From contig JAVIAB010000008.1 of assembly GCA_032433765.1 (NCBI GenBank), forward strand, positions 41,066,779-41,130,778: 64,000 nt of DNA, in the 5' to 3' direction. The notes under the pieces are model-generated. The model saw nothing but the letters and a program-made list of their open reading frames with translations, searched no databases and was not told the origin of the DNA. Shown one piece after another: positions 33,366-44,999 of this stretch (positions are counted from its first letter, which is position 1; each line of letters opens with the position of its first letter). This stretch comes from Megaustenia siamemsis (lineage: Eukaryota; Mollusca; Gastropoda; Stylommatophora; Ariophantidae). Position numbers and translations under genes: made by a program.

Positions 33366-36300
33366 AAGTGGTGAACCAGTCACAAATAGTAAAGTTATAA
33401 AGAACAAATGGAAAGAATATTTTCAAGAACATCTTCATCAGGATAATCTGCAATCTGACTTAGCATATGCACAAACACATACAGACGTGTTAGAACCAAA
33501 TTTTCTTAAATCTGAGGTAGAGAAAGTATTAAAACAGAGGTAGAGAAAGTATTCAAACAGAGGTAGAGAAAGTATTAAAACAGAGGTAGATTAAGTATTA
33601 AAACAGAGGGAAAGAAATTATTAAAGCAGAGGGAGAGAAAGTATTAAAACAGAGGTAGAGTAAGTATTAAAACAGAGGTAGAGAAATTATTAAAGCAGAG
33701 GGAGAGAAAGTATTAAAACACAGGTAGATTAAGTATTAAAACAGAGGGAGAGAAATTATTAAAGCAGAGGGAGAGAAAGTATTAAAACAGAGGTAGAGTA
33801 AGTATTAAAATAGAGGTAGAGTAAGTATTAAAACAGAGTTAGAGTAAGTATTAAAACAGAGGTAGAGAAAGTATTAAAACAGAGGGAGAGAAATTATTAA
33901 AGCAGAGTTAGAGTAAGTATTAAAACAGAGGTAGAGTAAGTATTAAAACAGAGGTAGAGTAAGTATTAAAACAGAGGTAGAGTAAGTATTAAAACAGAGG
34001 TAGAGTAAGTATTAAAACAGAGGTAGAGTAAGTATTAAAACAGAGGTAGAGTAAGTATTAAAACAGAGGGAGAGAAAGTATTAAAATAGAGGTAGAGTAA
34101 GTATTAAAACAGAGGGAGAGAAAGTATTAAAACAGAGGGAGAGAAAGTATTAAAATAGAGGTAGAGTAAGTATTAAAACAGAGGTAGAGTAGTATTAAAA
34201 CAGAGGTAGAGTAAGTATTAAAACAAAGGGACAGAAAGTATTAAAACAGAGGGAGAGAAAGTATTAAAATAGAGGCAGAGTAAGTATTAAAATAGAGGCA
34301 GAGTAAGTATTAAAACAGAGGTAGAGTAAGTATTAAAACAGAGGTAGAGTAAGTATTAAAACAGAGGTAGAGAAAGTATTAAAACAGAGGTAGAGTAAGT
34401 ATTAAAACAGAGGGAGAGAAAGTATTAAAATAGAGGTAGAGTAAGTATTAAAACAGAGGGAGAGAAAGTATTAAAACAGAGGGAGAGAAAGTATTAAAAT
34501 AGAGGTAGAGTAAGTATTAAAACAGAGGTAGAGTAGTATTAAAACAGAGGTAGAGTAAGTATTAAAACAAAGGGACAGAAAGTATTAAAACAGAGGGAGA
34601 GAAAGTATTAAAATAGAGGCAGAGTAAGTATTAAAATAGAGGCAGAGTAAGTATTAAAACAGAGGTAGAGTAAGTATTAAAACAGAGGTAGAGTAAGTAT
34701 TAAAACAGAGGTAGAGAAAGTATTAAAACAGAGGTAGAGTAAGTATTAAAATAGAGGCAGAGTAAGTATTAAAACAGAGGCAGAGTAAGATTTAAAAAAA
34801 CAGAGGGAGAGAAAGTATTAAAACAGAGGGAGAGAAAGTATTAAAATAGAGGCAGAGTAAGTATTAAAACAAAGGGAGAGAAAGTATTAAAACAGAGGGA
34901 GAGAAAGTATTAAAATAGAGGCAGAGTAAGTATTAAAACAAAGGGACAGAAAGTATTAAAACAGAGTGAGAGAAAGTATTAAAATAGAGGGAGAGTAAGT
35001 ATTAAAACAGAGGTAGAGTAAGTATTAAAACAGAGGTAGAGTAAGTATTAAAACAGAGGTAGAGTAAGTATTAAAACAGAGGCAGAGTAAGTATTAAAAC
35101 AGAGGTAGAAAAGGTATTAAAACAGAGGTAGAGTAAGTATTAAAACAGATGTAGAGTAAGTATTAAAACAGAGGGACAGAAAGTATTAAAACAGAGGCAG
35201 AGTAAGATTTAAAAAAACAGAGGGAGAGAAAGTATTAAAACAGAGGGAGAGAAAGTATTAAAATAGAGGCAGAGTAAGTATTAAAACAAAGGGACAGAAA
35301 GTATTAAAACAGAGGGAGAGAAAGTATTAAAATAGAGGCAGAGTAAGTATTAAAACAAAGGGACAGAAAGTATTAAAACAGAGGGACAGTAAGTATTAAA
35401 ACAGAGGTAGAAAAGGTATTAAAACAGAGGTAGAGTAAGTATTAAAACAGAGGTAGAGTAAGTATTAAAACAGAGGTAGAAAAGGTATTAAAATAGAGGT
35501 AGAGTAAGTATTAAAACAGAGGTAGAGTAGGTATTAAAACAGAGGTAGAGTAAGTATTAAAACAAAGGTAGAGAAAGTATTAAAACAGAGGGAGAGAAAA
35601 TATTAAAACAGAGTAAATTGAATAAAGCCCCTTGAATAGATGGTCTAACAACCAAGACAATCCTTGCAGGCAAAGAAACATCAATAAAATAACTCACAAG
35701 AATATTCAACAAAGCCTTGGAAGAGAGAAACGTCCCAGAAGATTGTCAAAAAGCCATGATTGTTCCCTTATGGAAGAACAAAGAGAGCAAGAGAGACTGT
35801 TAAATGTGTAGGAAAATTTCATTTATTACGTCATGTAATCAAGATGTAAGCAAAACTTCAAGAATACAACCTATAGTTAAACCATAACTAAGCAATAATC
35901 AATTTGGTTTCCGAAGTAACAAAAGCTGCACAGATGCAATATTTATAATGAGGCAATTAAGTGAAAAAAGCAACTGAATACAACATGGACCTATGTTATG
36001 TTTATTGACCAAGAGAAAGCATTCAATGAGTCAACAGAGGCAAAATGTGGGAAATACTAGAAGAATATGGTGTGAAAGGACAATTATTAGAAAACATTAT
36101 AGTGCTGTACGAGAATAGTCAAAGCACTGTAAGAACGTCAGAAGAAATGACAGACTGGTTCCAAATCACATCAGGAGTAAGACAAGGCTGTGTTCTCTCA
36201 CCACTGCTGTTCATAACTTAAATGGACAAGATCCCTAAAGAAGTAAAGCTAAGAATCAAGGGCAATGATCAAAAGAACATCAATGAGTTACTTTTTGCTG

Positions 36301-37085
36301 ATGACCCATGCCTGATGTATGCGGATGAAGAATATCTTTAACATGCAACAGCCTCAATTACATATGTAATGAATACAATATGAAAATTAACATAGCCAAA
36401 ACAGAAATAATGAAAGTGAGCAAGGAAAAAGGCTATTTAAATATCAAAATAAATGGGAATAAAAAAAAGCAGGTTAGCAAATTCAAATATTTGGGTGGTA
36501 TGTTCACGGAAGATGGAACTATAAACAGAGAAACAGAAACTAGAGTGCAGAAAGTGAACATTATTAACTAGCAACTGAGTCCACACTTGAAACATCCAAG
36601 TATTTCAAAGACAGCTAAGAGAAAAATAATAAATAGCGTCTTCACATTAACACTATGTTACCAATCTCAAACATGGCCATTGAACAAAGCCCAAAAACAG
36701 AAAATCATGACATCAGAAATAAGGTGCTTGATGAAAATAACAAACAACACAAGGGCAGATAGAGTATCCAATGTTAAAATCAGAGAATAAATCACAAAAA
36801 CCATATCTTGAATATATGTAAATGAAATGGTATGGGCACTTAGAATGAAACCAGACCAAATATCATCAAGAGCATTCTAAAAGCATCAAAACAGGGGGCA
36901 AGAGGAAGACCAAGAATAAGATGGATAGATGGAATAAAAGACATATGCAATGACTAAATCATTTCCATTTTAAAAACAACCAGATACACCAAAGAAAGAC
37001 ATTTTGTTTATTATGAAATGAGAGAATCAAACAACAAGCAACCAAATATCTGGAGACACCATAGTATACTGAAAACAACCTCCAT
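33366..37085 (+). pseudogene. RTE-like LINE (family B-related) carrying an internal minisatellite
   Basis: Left of the array the plus strand reads IKNKWKEYFQEHLHQDN, then LKSEVEKVLKQ. Right of the array the same protein resumes with EVEKVLKQ-like sequence, SKLNKAP and IDGLTTKTILAG (the RT fingers block). Next come NNQFGFRSNKSCTDAIFIMR, FIDQEKAF (palm), GVRQGCVLSPLLF, LLFADDPC (catalytic block) and MKININKTEIMKVSKE-like sequence, and finally the C-terminal LMKITNNTRADRV region. Stops and frameshifts are frequent. The only major interruption is the 23-bp array, which therefore grew inside this ORF. Confidence 0.8.
33520..35612. repeat. 23-bp minisatellite, about 90 copies, inside a LINE ORF
   Basis: Units follow AGTATTAAAACAGAGGTAGA plus GTA. 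The variable positions give subtypes (GTAGAGTA, GGAGAGAA, GGACAGAA, GCAGAGTA, GTAGAAAA). Blocks of several units recur as higher-order copies; for example, 34080-34380 resembles 34425-34735. The founder is visible: the LINE coding words GAGGTAGAGAAAGTATTAAA at both edges translate EVEKVLK in the host element. The period is not a multiple of three, so expansion destroyed the frame. Confidence 0.97.
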
Positions 37086-37443
37086 TGCTGAGATGCTTAA
37101 AGGCAACAGAAAGTAGATAGAAGATGAAGACTAGACAATTTAAGCAATGTAATTTTTTTTCTAATTAAAATAAATCTACAGATATCATTTTACGAAAACA
37201 AAATGTATGGAGAAGTGTGAAAATAAGTCAAAAGAACTGGATCATATCGTAACACACCAACATTTTAAATGGACTATAAGTGTCTAGGCCAATCAACCAC
37301 GCTACCTAAATAAACGTAACCAGTAAAAATGTAGTTTTAACTACAATTGTAATAACCAATGTAATCTAATATAACCTAGGAAACAGATGGAGATAGTCAA
37401 GATCAACCAGTCATGCTACCTGGATCTAGGGAAGAAAGAATGA
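37086..37443. other. Unassigned intronic sequence
   Basis: Nothing was recognised. Confidence 0.4.
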
Positions 37444-37765
37444 AAGTAAAGGTAAAGTACGAGACTTGACTTGGCGTCTTAGCACGCAAGTTTCACCCAA
37501 ATATGATCGGCCACCTATCCAGAAGTGTTCGGAGACTTCTGGACAGTGTTGCTTCAAGCATCAAATCTTACAAAGCGAGGCAGCATTCCTCACCTTCCCG
37601 TTATTCTGGTACCCATTTCTGCCAGTGGCTGGGTCGACCGCGTTGGTATTTCTTTTTCCAACCATGAGTACAACTCACACTGCTTCCAGTGGGAATTGAA
37701 CACGGGTTGTCCGAACGTCTGTTGTCTAGCTGAGTGGTTTTCCCAAATAGGCTACCAAGGCCCCA
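37444..37765 (-). mobile_element. tRNA-derived SINE, family 4
   Basis: On the minus strand the head GGGGCCTTGGTAGCCTATTT is followed by B-box-like GTGTTCAATTCCCAC. A body with GGTCGACCCAGCCACTGGCA and GGGTACCAGAAT comes next, and the tail ends near TACTTTACCTTTACTTT. The tail and the GGGTACC block resemble family 1, so both may use the same LINE partner. It is longer than family 1 (about 320 bp). Confidence 0.7.
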
Positions 37766-37909
37766 ATCCCATAAAACATTACAGAATGGATGTGTAAGGT
37801 TTTTCTTCTCCATTTGTAAGACTTTTTTTGGGTCTGTTTTACAAGTTTGACTTTAAAAAAAAAGTAAAAAAAAAAGGTATGTAGTCCATCCATGGTTACT
37901 GCTTACAGT

Positions 37910-38760
37910 GTGCCCCAAATCAGACCCACATTATTTATGTTTCAACCAGGTTGTCCTAGGCCTGTCTCTTTCACCTTTCCACTAAAGTCCTCTGCATGAG
38001 AATTCTTGTAACGGTTTCTAAATCTCTTCTGATCACGTGACCAATCTACTCCCTGTTCTGCTGCTATCATTCATTCATTTATTTTTCTCTCTGGCTGAAG
38101 GTGGTACACAGGGTGGAGGTCATAGTTCTCCCCGATACAATTGATAATTTGTTGCCAGTCCTGTTGCTATCACTGTGTGCATTGCTCTTGCTAGTACCTT
38201 CTGAATACTTCTTCATTCTTTACTGTTTGGACAAAAAGGCATGTTGTATGGCATAATATAATTGATTTTGATCCTTCCAGCATCACTAGGTGTCACATAA
38301 GGCTTGTAGGGTTGATTGCCATCCATCTCTATTCTGGACAAGACTTTCAATCTCTTCCAATGAGTCTAGGCCACCAACTTTGCTTCTCTTATAAGTGTTC
38401 TTTTCAGTGTCTCTCTATGTCTTCCTCTTTTTCCTGATATCCTGATGTTTCCCATAGAAGACTCTGTTTTGAAATCCTTTAGTTGTCTCATCTTAACATG
38501 TGCCCGACGTACCTCCATCTTCTCTTCCTAATCGTAGATGAGATCATTGGTAGCATGGCCATTTCTTTTATCTTTATATGTCTTCAATTCATTCCATTGT
38601 ACATAGAGTATTTTTCTTAGACATTTGTCTTCAAAAGCATTTAGTTTTCTCTCAATCTCTTTTATTATTTCCCAGCTATGACATGCATAGATAGGGGTTG
38701 ATAATGTTTGAGTTGAATGTTTTAGGTTTAATTTTTTTGCTTAATGTTTTTGATTTCCAT
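37910..38760 (-). pseudogene. LINE ORF2 C-terminal part (family C)
   Basis: On the minus strand, after frameshifts, RRWRYVGHMLR is followed by ISKQSLLWETSG and LDSLEEIESLVQNRDGWQ, the usual order at the C-terminus of RTE-related ORF2. The same blocks occur at 28990-29475. The part below 38280 is less certain. Confidence 0.6.
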
Positions 38761-39464
38761 ATTTTGTCTATTTTTTTTTTTTATCTGCTGCTGCTTTTGC
38801 TATCCTGCTTCTGATCGCTTTCTTTGTTTCACCTTCTTGATCTATATTACTACCAAGATATACATAGAGATCTACTCTTTCCAATTCCAATGCCAGCTAT
38901 TCGTTTGTTTTTTTATAGTAAACTTTATGGCTAAACAGACATAAATAGTCAAACATTTAGGTATTGTTGAATTAATCCTAGGGAAAGCACACACCAAACA
39001 ATGAAAAAGGCAGAATCTTAAAAAAAAAAAGAACTAACAAAATAAGCAGTCTAGAGCCATTTCTATTATCTAACAAAGCAGTATCATGGGGTCATCGTTG
39101 ACCTTTAGTTCTTAGCTCAATGAGTTAGTGTCAAGGTGATGATGACAATGTTTATGTTGTTTGTTATGTATTATCATGAGCATAATGATCTGTGTGATTG
39201 ACACATGCTCACTAATGGGAAAGAAAATTAACTGCATCAATCAATCCCTGGATATAGTTGATCCCAATGTTTAGGCTACTGTGTGTACAAGACAGTGATA
39301 TGTGTGGGCTGGTCACATTCATGTATTCTGGTAATGCAGAACAGTCTTGCAAACTATAAAATTGAATATAAGATCAATTCTGACCTGCTGACACAGTTCT
39401 AAAGGACAAGATTATTTGTTTCTTGTAGCAGCTGTGGAGCACATCAATATTAACTAGTAATATG
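38761..39464. other. Unassigned intronic sequence
   Basis: Nothing was recognised. Confidence 0.4.
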
Positions 39465-39905
39465 GCTGTTGACACGCTTGATCATGTCTCGCCACAACTT
39501 TCTATCTCTACAGCTTGTTTATAAATTCTGTTGCTGACTCTCAACTAAACCAGGACCTTGACAGCCATGAGTCCACATCACTTCTTCAGATAAAAAAATT
39601 GGGAGTTAAGATAGGCATAGCCAGAAATTAAATGCTTAGTGGATGCAAAAGACGACTTATCAACCAACACAGAGCTGAGTTGTCAGTTGAAGCTCAATTC
39701 TACAAGACATACTGAACAGTGTATGTGAGCAGCTATGGACATGTTCGGAGTACAATGATGACAACCCACAACTAACTAAATACTACACAATTCTCTCAAA
39801 CTGTATGCTACCTTCTTTTCTCAGTCTCTCTTTACCTCTACCTCTTTTTCACTCAATTTTTTCCAGTTGTTACAATATATTGTAGCTGTTTCGTTCTCAT
39901 TCTTC
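39465..39905 (-). pseudogene. LINE 3' end fragment (family G), interrupted
   Basis: The two halves 39465-39545 and 39830-39905 match consecutive parts of the family-G 3' end found at 19685, 57945 and 62133. The DNA between them includes the I-clade fragment 39548-39785. Confidence 0.65.
39548..39785 (+). pseudogene. I-clade-like LINE C-terminal fragment
   Basis: The plus strand reads DSHESTSLLQIKKLGVKIGI, then RRLINQHRAE, closely matching the C-terminus at 14440-15236, including LINQHR. It ends near a Cys-free copy of the ECTDDDL region. It lies inside the family-G fragment and so is younger than it. Confidence 0.7.
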
Positions 39906-40640
39906 TTCTACCTTTCAGCTTCCTGTGGCGCATAAGTATCAACAAACACTTTCCAAGCCATTCTGTTTCTTGCCATTCATTTGAGCTCGTTCCATGTCTT
40001 CCCCATCATCTTCATCTCTGCTTCTATCTGTCTTCTCCAAGAATTCCTTGGTCTTCTTCTTTGTCTTTTTCTCTGGGGATTCCAAAAAAGGGCCTGTTGT
40101 GTAATACTCTCACTTGGTTTCCGCAGTGTGTGTCCTATCCAGCGCCATCGTCTCCACTGTATCTCTTTATCCACTGGTATTTGGCTGTTACATTTCCATA
40201 ATTCTATGTTAGTGATTTTGTCCTGCCATTTCCATCCTTTTATTATGCGTAAGCATCCATTAATAAAAGTCTGTATCTTCATGTTTGTCATTTAGTTGTT
40301 CTCCATGTTTCACAGCTATATAATATGACTGACTTAACATTGGAGTTGAACATTTTTATTTTAGTATTTAACCTAATTTCTTTGGACTTCCATATGTTTT
40401 CCAGTGCAACAAAAGCTCCTCTTGTTTTTGATATCCTTATTTTGGTATCATTTTCTGTTCCTCCCTCTTTGTCTATGTTACTGCCCAGATATATGTAAGA
40501 TTGTACATCTAGTAGAGGTATTTCTATTTTTACTTGTTTGTTGCCAACTGCATTAATTCTCATAATTTTGGTCTTATCTCCAATTATTTTCAGTACCAGC
40601 TGTTGTGGTCTCTCATCAACTGTACTAAATTTCCATACAT
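39906..40640 (-). pseudogene. LINE ORF2 C-terminal third (family A)
   Basis: Minus-strand frames read RPQQLVLKIIGDKTKIMRIN, DVQSYIYLGSNIDKEGG, IRISKTRGAFVALENIWKSK, then TFINGCLRIIKGWKWQDKIT and RWRWIGHTLRKPSE. This aligns throughout with the last third of the full-length element at 51326-54551. Frames shift once near 40290. It is 5'-truncated and joined to a Tc1-like remnant. Confidence 0.88.
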
Positions 40641-41165
40641 GTTCAAAGGTAATGATAATCAGATTGTCCTGGTATTTTTCACCTCCTTTCTGTAATTGTT
40701 CAACATCTCTGAGTCCATTCGTTTTAAAATTAAGTCTTGAGTAGCACCCAAATGTTTTCCAAATCGGTTTAAGTCTGGAGTATTGCTGGGCCACTTCAGT
40801 ATTGTCACATGCTTTTCTTGCAACCATGCTTTAGATCACTGTCATGTTAGTGTTGCACCCATTTTGTGTAAGTCACCCTACACTGATCCGGGGTGACAGT
40901 ACCATTAGATGCTGTTAGGCTTCCCCTCTCGACCATGTGCTGGCATATATGCTATATATATTTTCTAGTCTTCACTGGCCCATTCTGAACATTTTGAGCG
41001 AGACTCTTCATAGTCTTCTGTGCCCAAATCCTTGGACTCCCATTTACCTGATTTTTTTTCTTCTCACATTTCTGTTGACAATCGACTCAGAAATACTCCA
41101 GGTTTTGGCAATGTTGAAATATGTTTGATATCCTCGATTCCAAAGCTATGAAATTAACATTCACT
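40640..41165 (-). pseudogene. Tc1/mariner-type transposase remnant
   Basis: On the minus strand broken frames give LKWPSNTPDLN, followed by ENIWV- or ILKRMDSEML-like sequence. This is the WPxxSPDLNPIExxW block around the third catalytic acidic residue of Tc1-like transposases. Upstream sequence (VERGSLTASNGTV and others) is plausible for the middle of the enzyme but decayed. No terminal inverted repeats were identified. Confidence 0.6.
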
Positions 41166-41382
41166 TTAACGTTGCGTAAACTGTTTGCCACATCCATTAG
41201 AAATTGTCATCTGTTCTATTATCAAAGAACTTGGCTACAAGCTAATTTTTTTAACAAGCATATTTTTTACCTTTATAAATATTTAGCTCAAAAATAAGAT
41301 TGCTATTTTTGTGTGTAAAATACTGTATGATTTTTTTTTTTAATGCTCCTTTCAAATTATTACTTCTATAAAAAAAAAAAAA

Positions 41383-41507
41383 AAGTAAAGAGCCCCCGTC
41401 ATGCCAAGTGGCGTATAGGGAATATGGTGTTAGTAGCTATAATTTTTACACCCTACCTCTTGGCGTTTGTAGTCCAGTTCACTAACCACTGAGCTACTGC
41501 GGCTCCC
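41383..41507 (-). mobile_element. SINE family 1 with internal deletion
   Basis: The two ends of the family are present (TCACTAACCACTGAGCTA-type head and GCCAAGTGGCGTATAGGGAA end), but about 130 bp of the middle is missing, joined at TTTTACACCCTACC. A long A-run flanks the tail side. Confidence 0.8.
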
Positions 41508-41782
41508 TTTTTAATTCTATGATTAATGCATAATTAGGCAACAACAAAAAAGTATGGTTCTCAACACACACAATCTTCAGCCACTGAAACTGATAATCAA
41601 TGTTTCTTTTAGCTATATGGAAACTCTAATTAAAAGCATTTTAATAAAAGACAAAATAATTGTCAGATGAATGCTTCTCTGGTCACCAAGCAAGAGCTTG
41701 ATATATCTGTGACATTATAAGAGACTACAACACCAGACAGACTAAAATTTACAAACACCGTTCTTTTGCTACATTTCATTAA

Positions 41783-42559
41783 CCCTAGATTATGATACTA
41801 TAGTAAAAATGGCAGCATCAAAACACAAATTCTTCCAAATTTGACATTTTGCTGTGTTCAAATTCCTCAAAGCAAGAGCCTGATATATCTTTGACATTAT
41901 AAGAGACTACAACACCAGACAGACTAAAATTTACAAACACCGTTCTTTTGCTACATTTCATTAACCCTAGATTACGATACCATAGTAAAAATGGCAGCAT
42001 CAAAACACAAATTCTTCCAAATTTGACATTTTGCTGTGTTCAAATTCCTCCCTCCCCCCCCAAAAAAAAATACCATTTCCGGTGACCCCTGAGTGTTATT
42101 TGTTTTTCCTGTGCTGTTGGATTTTTTAATTCTTTTTTATTTTTGTAAGATACAATCTCACTTAATGTGGAAAAAATGGTAAAATTTCAATAAATTAGTT
42201 GCTACTGTGTCCATGACCAAAGAAATTTCCTCAGTCGTCAGCTGACATCAAACAGCCCTTTATAATTTGCAAAACACAGTGAATAACTCTATAAGGTAGC
42301 TGAACTTACTGACAGACTTATGGCATCCATACTGATAGATATTGTAACACATCTGACCCCTGCAGTCAAATTCAGGTCATAAATCAACCTGAGGCATGAA
42401 ATAAGAGTTCCCTGTGTGTCTCCCAGTGTAAACACACAGTTGCGTGTCAAAAAGTCAAAGATAACACTATTTTTAGAGCTCCTAATGTTACAATAAAGTA
42501 GAAATTTTACTACGGTTTCGTAAATACATTGACCTATACATAGGTGTCATAATCTAGGG
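41783..42559 (+). mobile_element. piggyBac-type MITE with TTAA target sites
   Basis: The left end TTAA (41779-41782) plus CCCTAGATTATGATAC and the right end GTCATAATCTAGGG plus TTAA (42560-42563) form an inverted repeat of about 13 bp with TTAA duplications, the hallmark of piggyBac elements. No transposase is encoded, so this is a non-autonomous copy. A 182-bp stretch including the left end is duplicated in tandem (41688-41869 and 41870-42051), giving a second left end at 41965. The duplication includes about 90 bp of host flank, so it postdates insertion. Confidence 0.85.
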
Positions 42560-42702
42560 TTAATTAGAAAGAGAGATCATGAAAGGTATACTACTACTAG
42601 TTATCTAGCACTGGTAAGAAAGGTTAAGTAACTCATGCAGCATCTACACAGTACACCCATGTTGAAATTCTCTGCCCTTGATACACACTTCAATGAACTA
42701 AC

Positions 42703-42887
42703 CGACAATGGTGCTTGCGCCAGATCGCTGTAAATTTGCTTTCACATCCAGCACAATGAGTGACAACATCATCTGGAATCCATTTGACTATCATCGATTC
42801 ACGCTCATCAATTGTCTCCCAGCTGGTGTCTGAGGCATTGCTGACAGCACCGAGTGAGCCTAATTCTCCACCATCAGAGTCCGTTGC
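42703..42887 (-). CDS. MTMR3/MTMR4-like phosphatase, penultimate exon (N-terminal half of FYVE finger)
   Basis: This is a 185-bp exon with acceptor TTTTAATACAG before 42887 and donor GTTAGT after 42703. It starts in phase 0 and ends with two bases of an Arg codon. It encodes an acidic lead ending SNASDTSWETIDERES, then the start of the FYVE finger: KWIPD (the WxxD motif), THCAGC (first two zinc cysteines) and RKHHCR (the basic lipid-binding motif with the third cysteine). The basic motif binds the 3-phosphate of PI3P in canonical FYVE domains, and every residue of that motif is kept here. The SWE...KW.PD lead into the finger resembles the MTMR3/MTMR4 arrangement rather than other FYVE proteins such as EEA1 or Hrs. 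Confidence 0.92.
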
Positions 42888-43344
42888 CTGTATTAAAACA
42901 TGAACATTATTATTTCAGGTCAGCTGAACACACTATCTACATTTGTATTACAATTTACAAAATTTCTATACCTTAAGATGACCATACTTTTCAAACCCTA
43001 ATCTTGGACTGGAGGATTAGATTTTACCTTTTCCATAGATGAAAATAAAGTTTTCGTTTTAAAACATATTTCTTAATTTTATTTTTGATTATTTTCTTTT
43101 TAGACAATTCATTTAAATTTCATTTTCTGGACATTGTTAAAATAATTATTGAAAAAATTTATTTACAAATTCTTCTTGTCATTTCAAGTAAATAATATAC
43201 ATTTTATAATGGTTAATAGTATTGCCATAAGAAATCTGGGATATAAGTTTCAAAATCAGCCAATTTTGGGACAAATGTATCCTGGATTGGATCGCTAAAA
43301 ATCAGGGACAAAGGGCCGAATTTAGGGACTGTCCCAGAAAAATT

Positions 43345-43600
43345 GGCATGCCTAATGACCTATAGGAAGGAAGTAAACTGCTGTTACAGTGATGCACATC
43401 AGGCCAACATTTCCCTGTTGCTATTTTATTCATATCCCTTGTGTTATTTGGGTACTCTATGTATGCACCTGCTTCCCCATTCTTTACTGCATTCTGTGCT
43501 GATCCATCTGTGACCACACAAATCCATAGGTCTTTTGGGTATTCTTCATAGCCCATGGTAGTTAGTCTTCCCTCATATGTCAAGGACACAAACCATGCCT
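43345..43600 (-). pseudogene. I-clade-like LINE RNase H fragment
   Basis: The minus-strand frame reads WICVVTDGSAQNAVKNGEAG, then YIEYPNNTRDMNKIATGK. The TDGS block and the spacing match the first part of the RNase H at 31420 (IYTDDSATNATRNGGGG). It ends abruptly on both sides, directly against the Penelope-like element. Confidence 0.75.
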
Positions 43601-44106
43601 TGAGTATCTATCTTCTCTTCCATCTCTCTCTCCCATGTTCGCTCATACCGACTTTTTGCCCTTGATGTTTGTTCTCTTTACACCTCTATTCCTCACTCCG
43701 ACGGCCTCCTGGCTCTACGGTTCTTTCTTGACCAGAGGCAACACCCCTCTGTTGATACTGCCACTCTTCTCCGCCTTACTGAGCTTGTACTCAACCTCAA
43801 CACCTTTGAGTTAATGGTGACTTCTATGACCAGGTTAGTGGAGTAGCCATGGGCACCAAGATGGGCCCCAGCTATGCTTGTCTATTTATGGGTTACCTTG
43901 AACACCAAATTCTCAATTCATATCAAGGTCCCCTTCCCATCATATACCTCCGGTACATTGATGACTGCTTTGGACTTAACCGATCTACCTGAGGATGACC
44001 TCTCCAGGTTTATCGACTACATTGGTAGCTATCACAAAGCTATCAAGATCACATCTTGTATATCCACTTCCTCTGTTACCTTCCTAGATATTATTGTTTC
44101 TCAATG

Positions 44107-44912
44107 CAGATATCCCCGATGGAAGAATAAATTGTACTATTAGTCCCATAAATGATTCGCTTCCAGAGGTTTATGATGTAAACAAAGCAGTTTTGTCATT
44201 GCAAGTGAATAATGTCCACACCTATAATTGGTCAGGATTGTGTAGCACCAGCAGCTTTATAGCGAACACAGAAAAAATCACAGGATTGTGCTGTTCTGAA
44301 ACAGCTATACCATGCTACCCTAGAATTGCCTTTAATGGGATTACTGTGACCACAAACCACTCTCCATGTGTGTGCCACATATTTACACCCCAGAAAGAAA
44401 TACTGAATATAACAACATCATGTGCCGTCTGTGATATTAATGACCACAGACCAGGAGCCTCCAGTATGATTGATACAACTGTTGCACCAAGCATTTCATC
44501 AGCAGAGCCATATCTATGGAATGTTAATCTGACATTGTTCTTGAATGATGTCCAAGTTAATGAGACATCAGAATCGTGTGGCGGCAGCTACAAGAAGGGA
44601 GCGGAGAACATCAAGTTCTGCTGCTATAAAGGAGACTTGCCTTGCTATCCCAGAATTGCCTTAAATGGGATCACTGTAGTTGAAAACTTCTCCTCTTGTG
44701 TAAACTACACATTCACATCTAAGAGTGAATCAGTGAAGGTCACAAAATCATATTCTCTCTGTGGTTTTACTAACTACAGGTCATGTGGCTTCTGTTGGAT
44801 TGGAAATGATAACTTACCACCACTGTGTGTCTATATGTTTGGAATTGGAGTCATCAATGATGGCCTAACATCATCAAGTGCTATGACGATCATCATTTTC
44901 GGGAGGACGTGA
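44107..44912 (+). pseudogene. Captured exon-like segment with two Cys-rich extracellular-type modules
   Basis: The open frame encodes two related modules of about 85 residues. Module 1 has GLCCSETAIPCYPRIAFNGI, then a THNSPC-like loop and CAVCDIN. Module 2 has NIKFCCYKGDLPCYPRIALN, then FSSCVNYTF and SLCGFTN. The shared core CC...PCYPRIA.NGITV and many NxS/T sites suggest a secreted or cell-surface protein. It begins right after TTTCTCAATGCAG, which resembles a splice acceptor, so the source could be an internal exon. There is no start codon with context or signal peptide, and the family was not recognised. It is most likely a non-functional captured gene piece. Confidence 0.5.
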
Positions 44913-44913
44913 A

Positions 44914-44999
44914 CTCCCATGGTATATGGTGGATAGGCGGCAGGAACCATTGAAGGCTCCCATGGTATATGGTGGATAGGCGGCAGGAACCATTGAAGG
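44914..44999. repeat. 43-bp tandem duplication
   Basis: Two perfect copies of CTCCCATGGTATATGGTGGA plus 23 more bases start at 44914 and 44957, within the insert in the Penelope-like element. Confidence 0.95.

Larger units (their letters stand above)
28281..42702 (-). other. Intron of the MTMR-like gene (14.4 kb)
   Basis: The donor GTTAGT lies at 42702 and the acceptor TTATACAG ends at 28281 (minus strand). It interrupts the FYVE finger between the second and third base of the Arg codon in HHCR. It is almost entirely transposons and a minisatellite, described separately. Confidence 0.85.

Noticed and set aside
33520..35612. CRISPR-like or coding repeat array
   Set aside because: A 23-bp unit without spacers, with frame-breaking period and LINE flanks.
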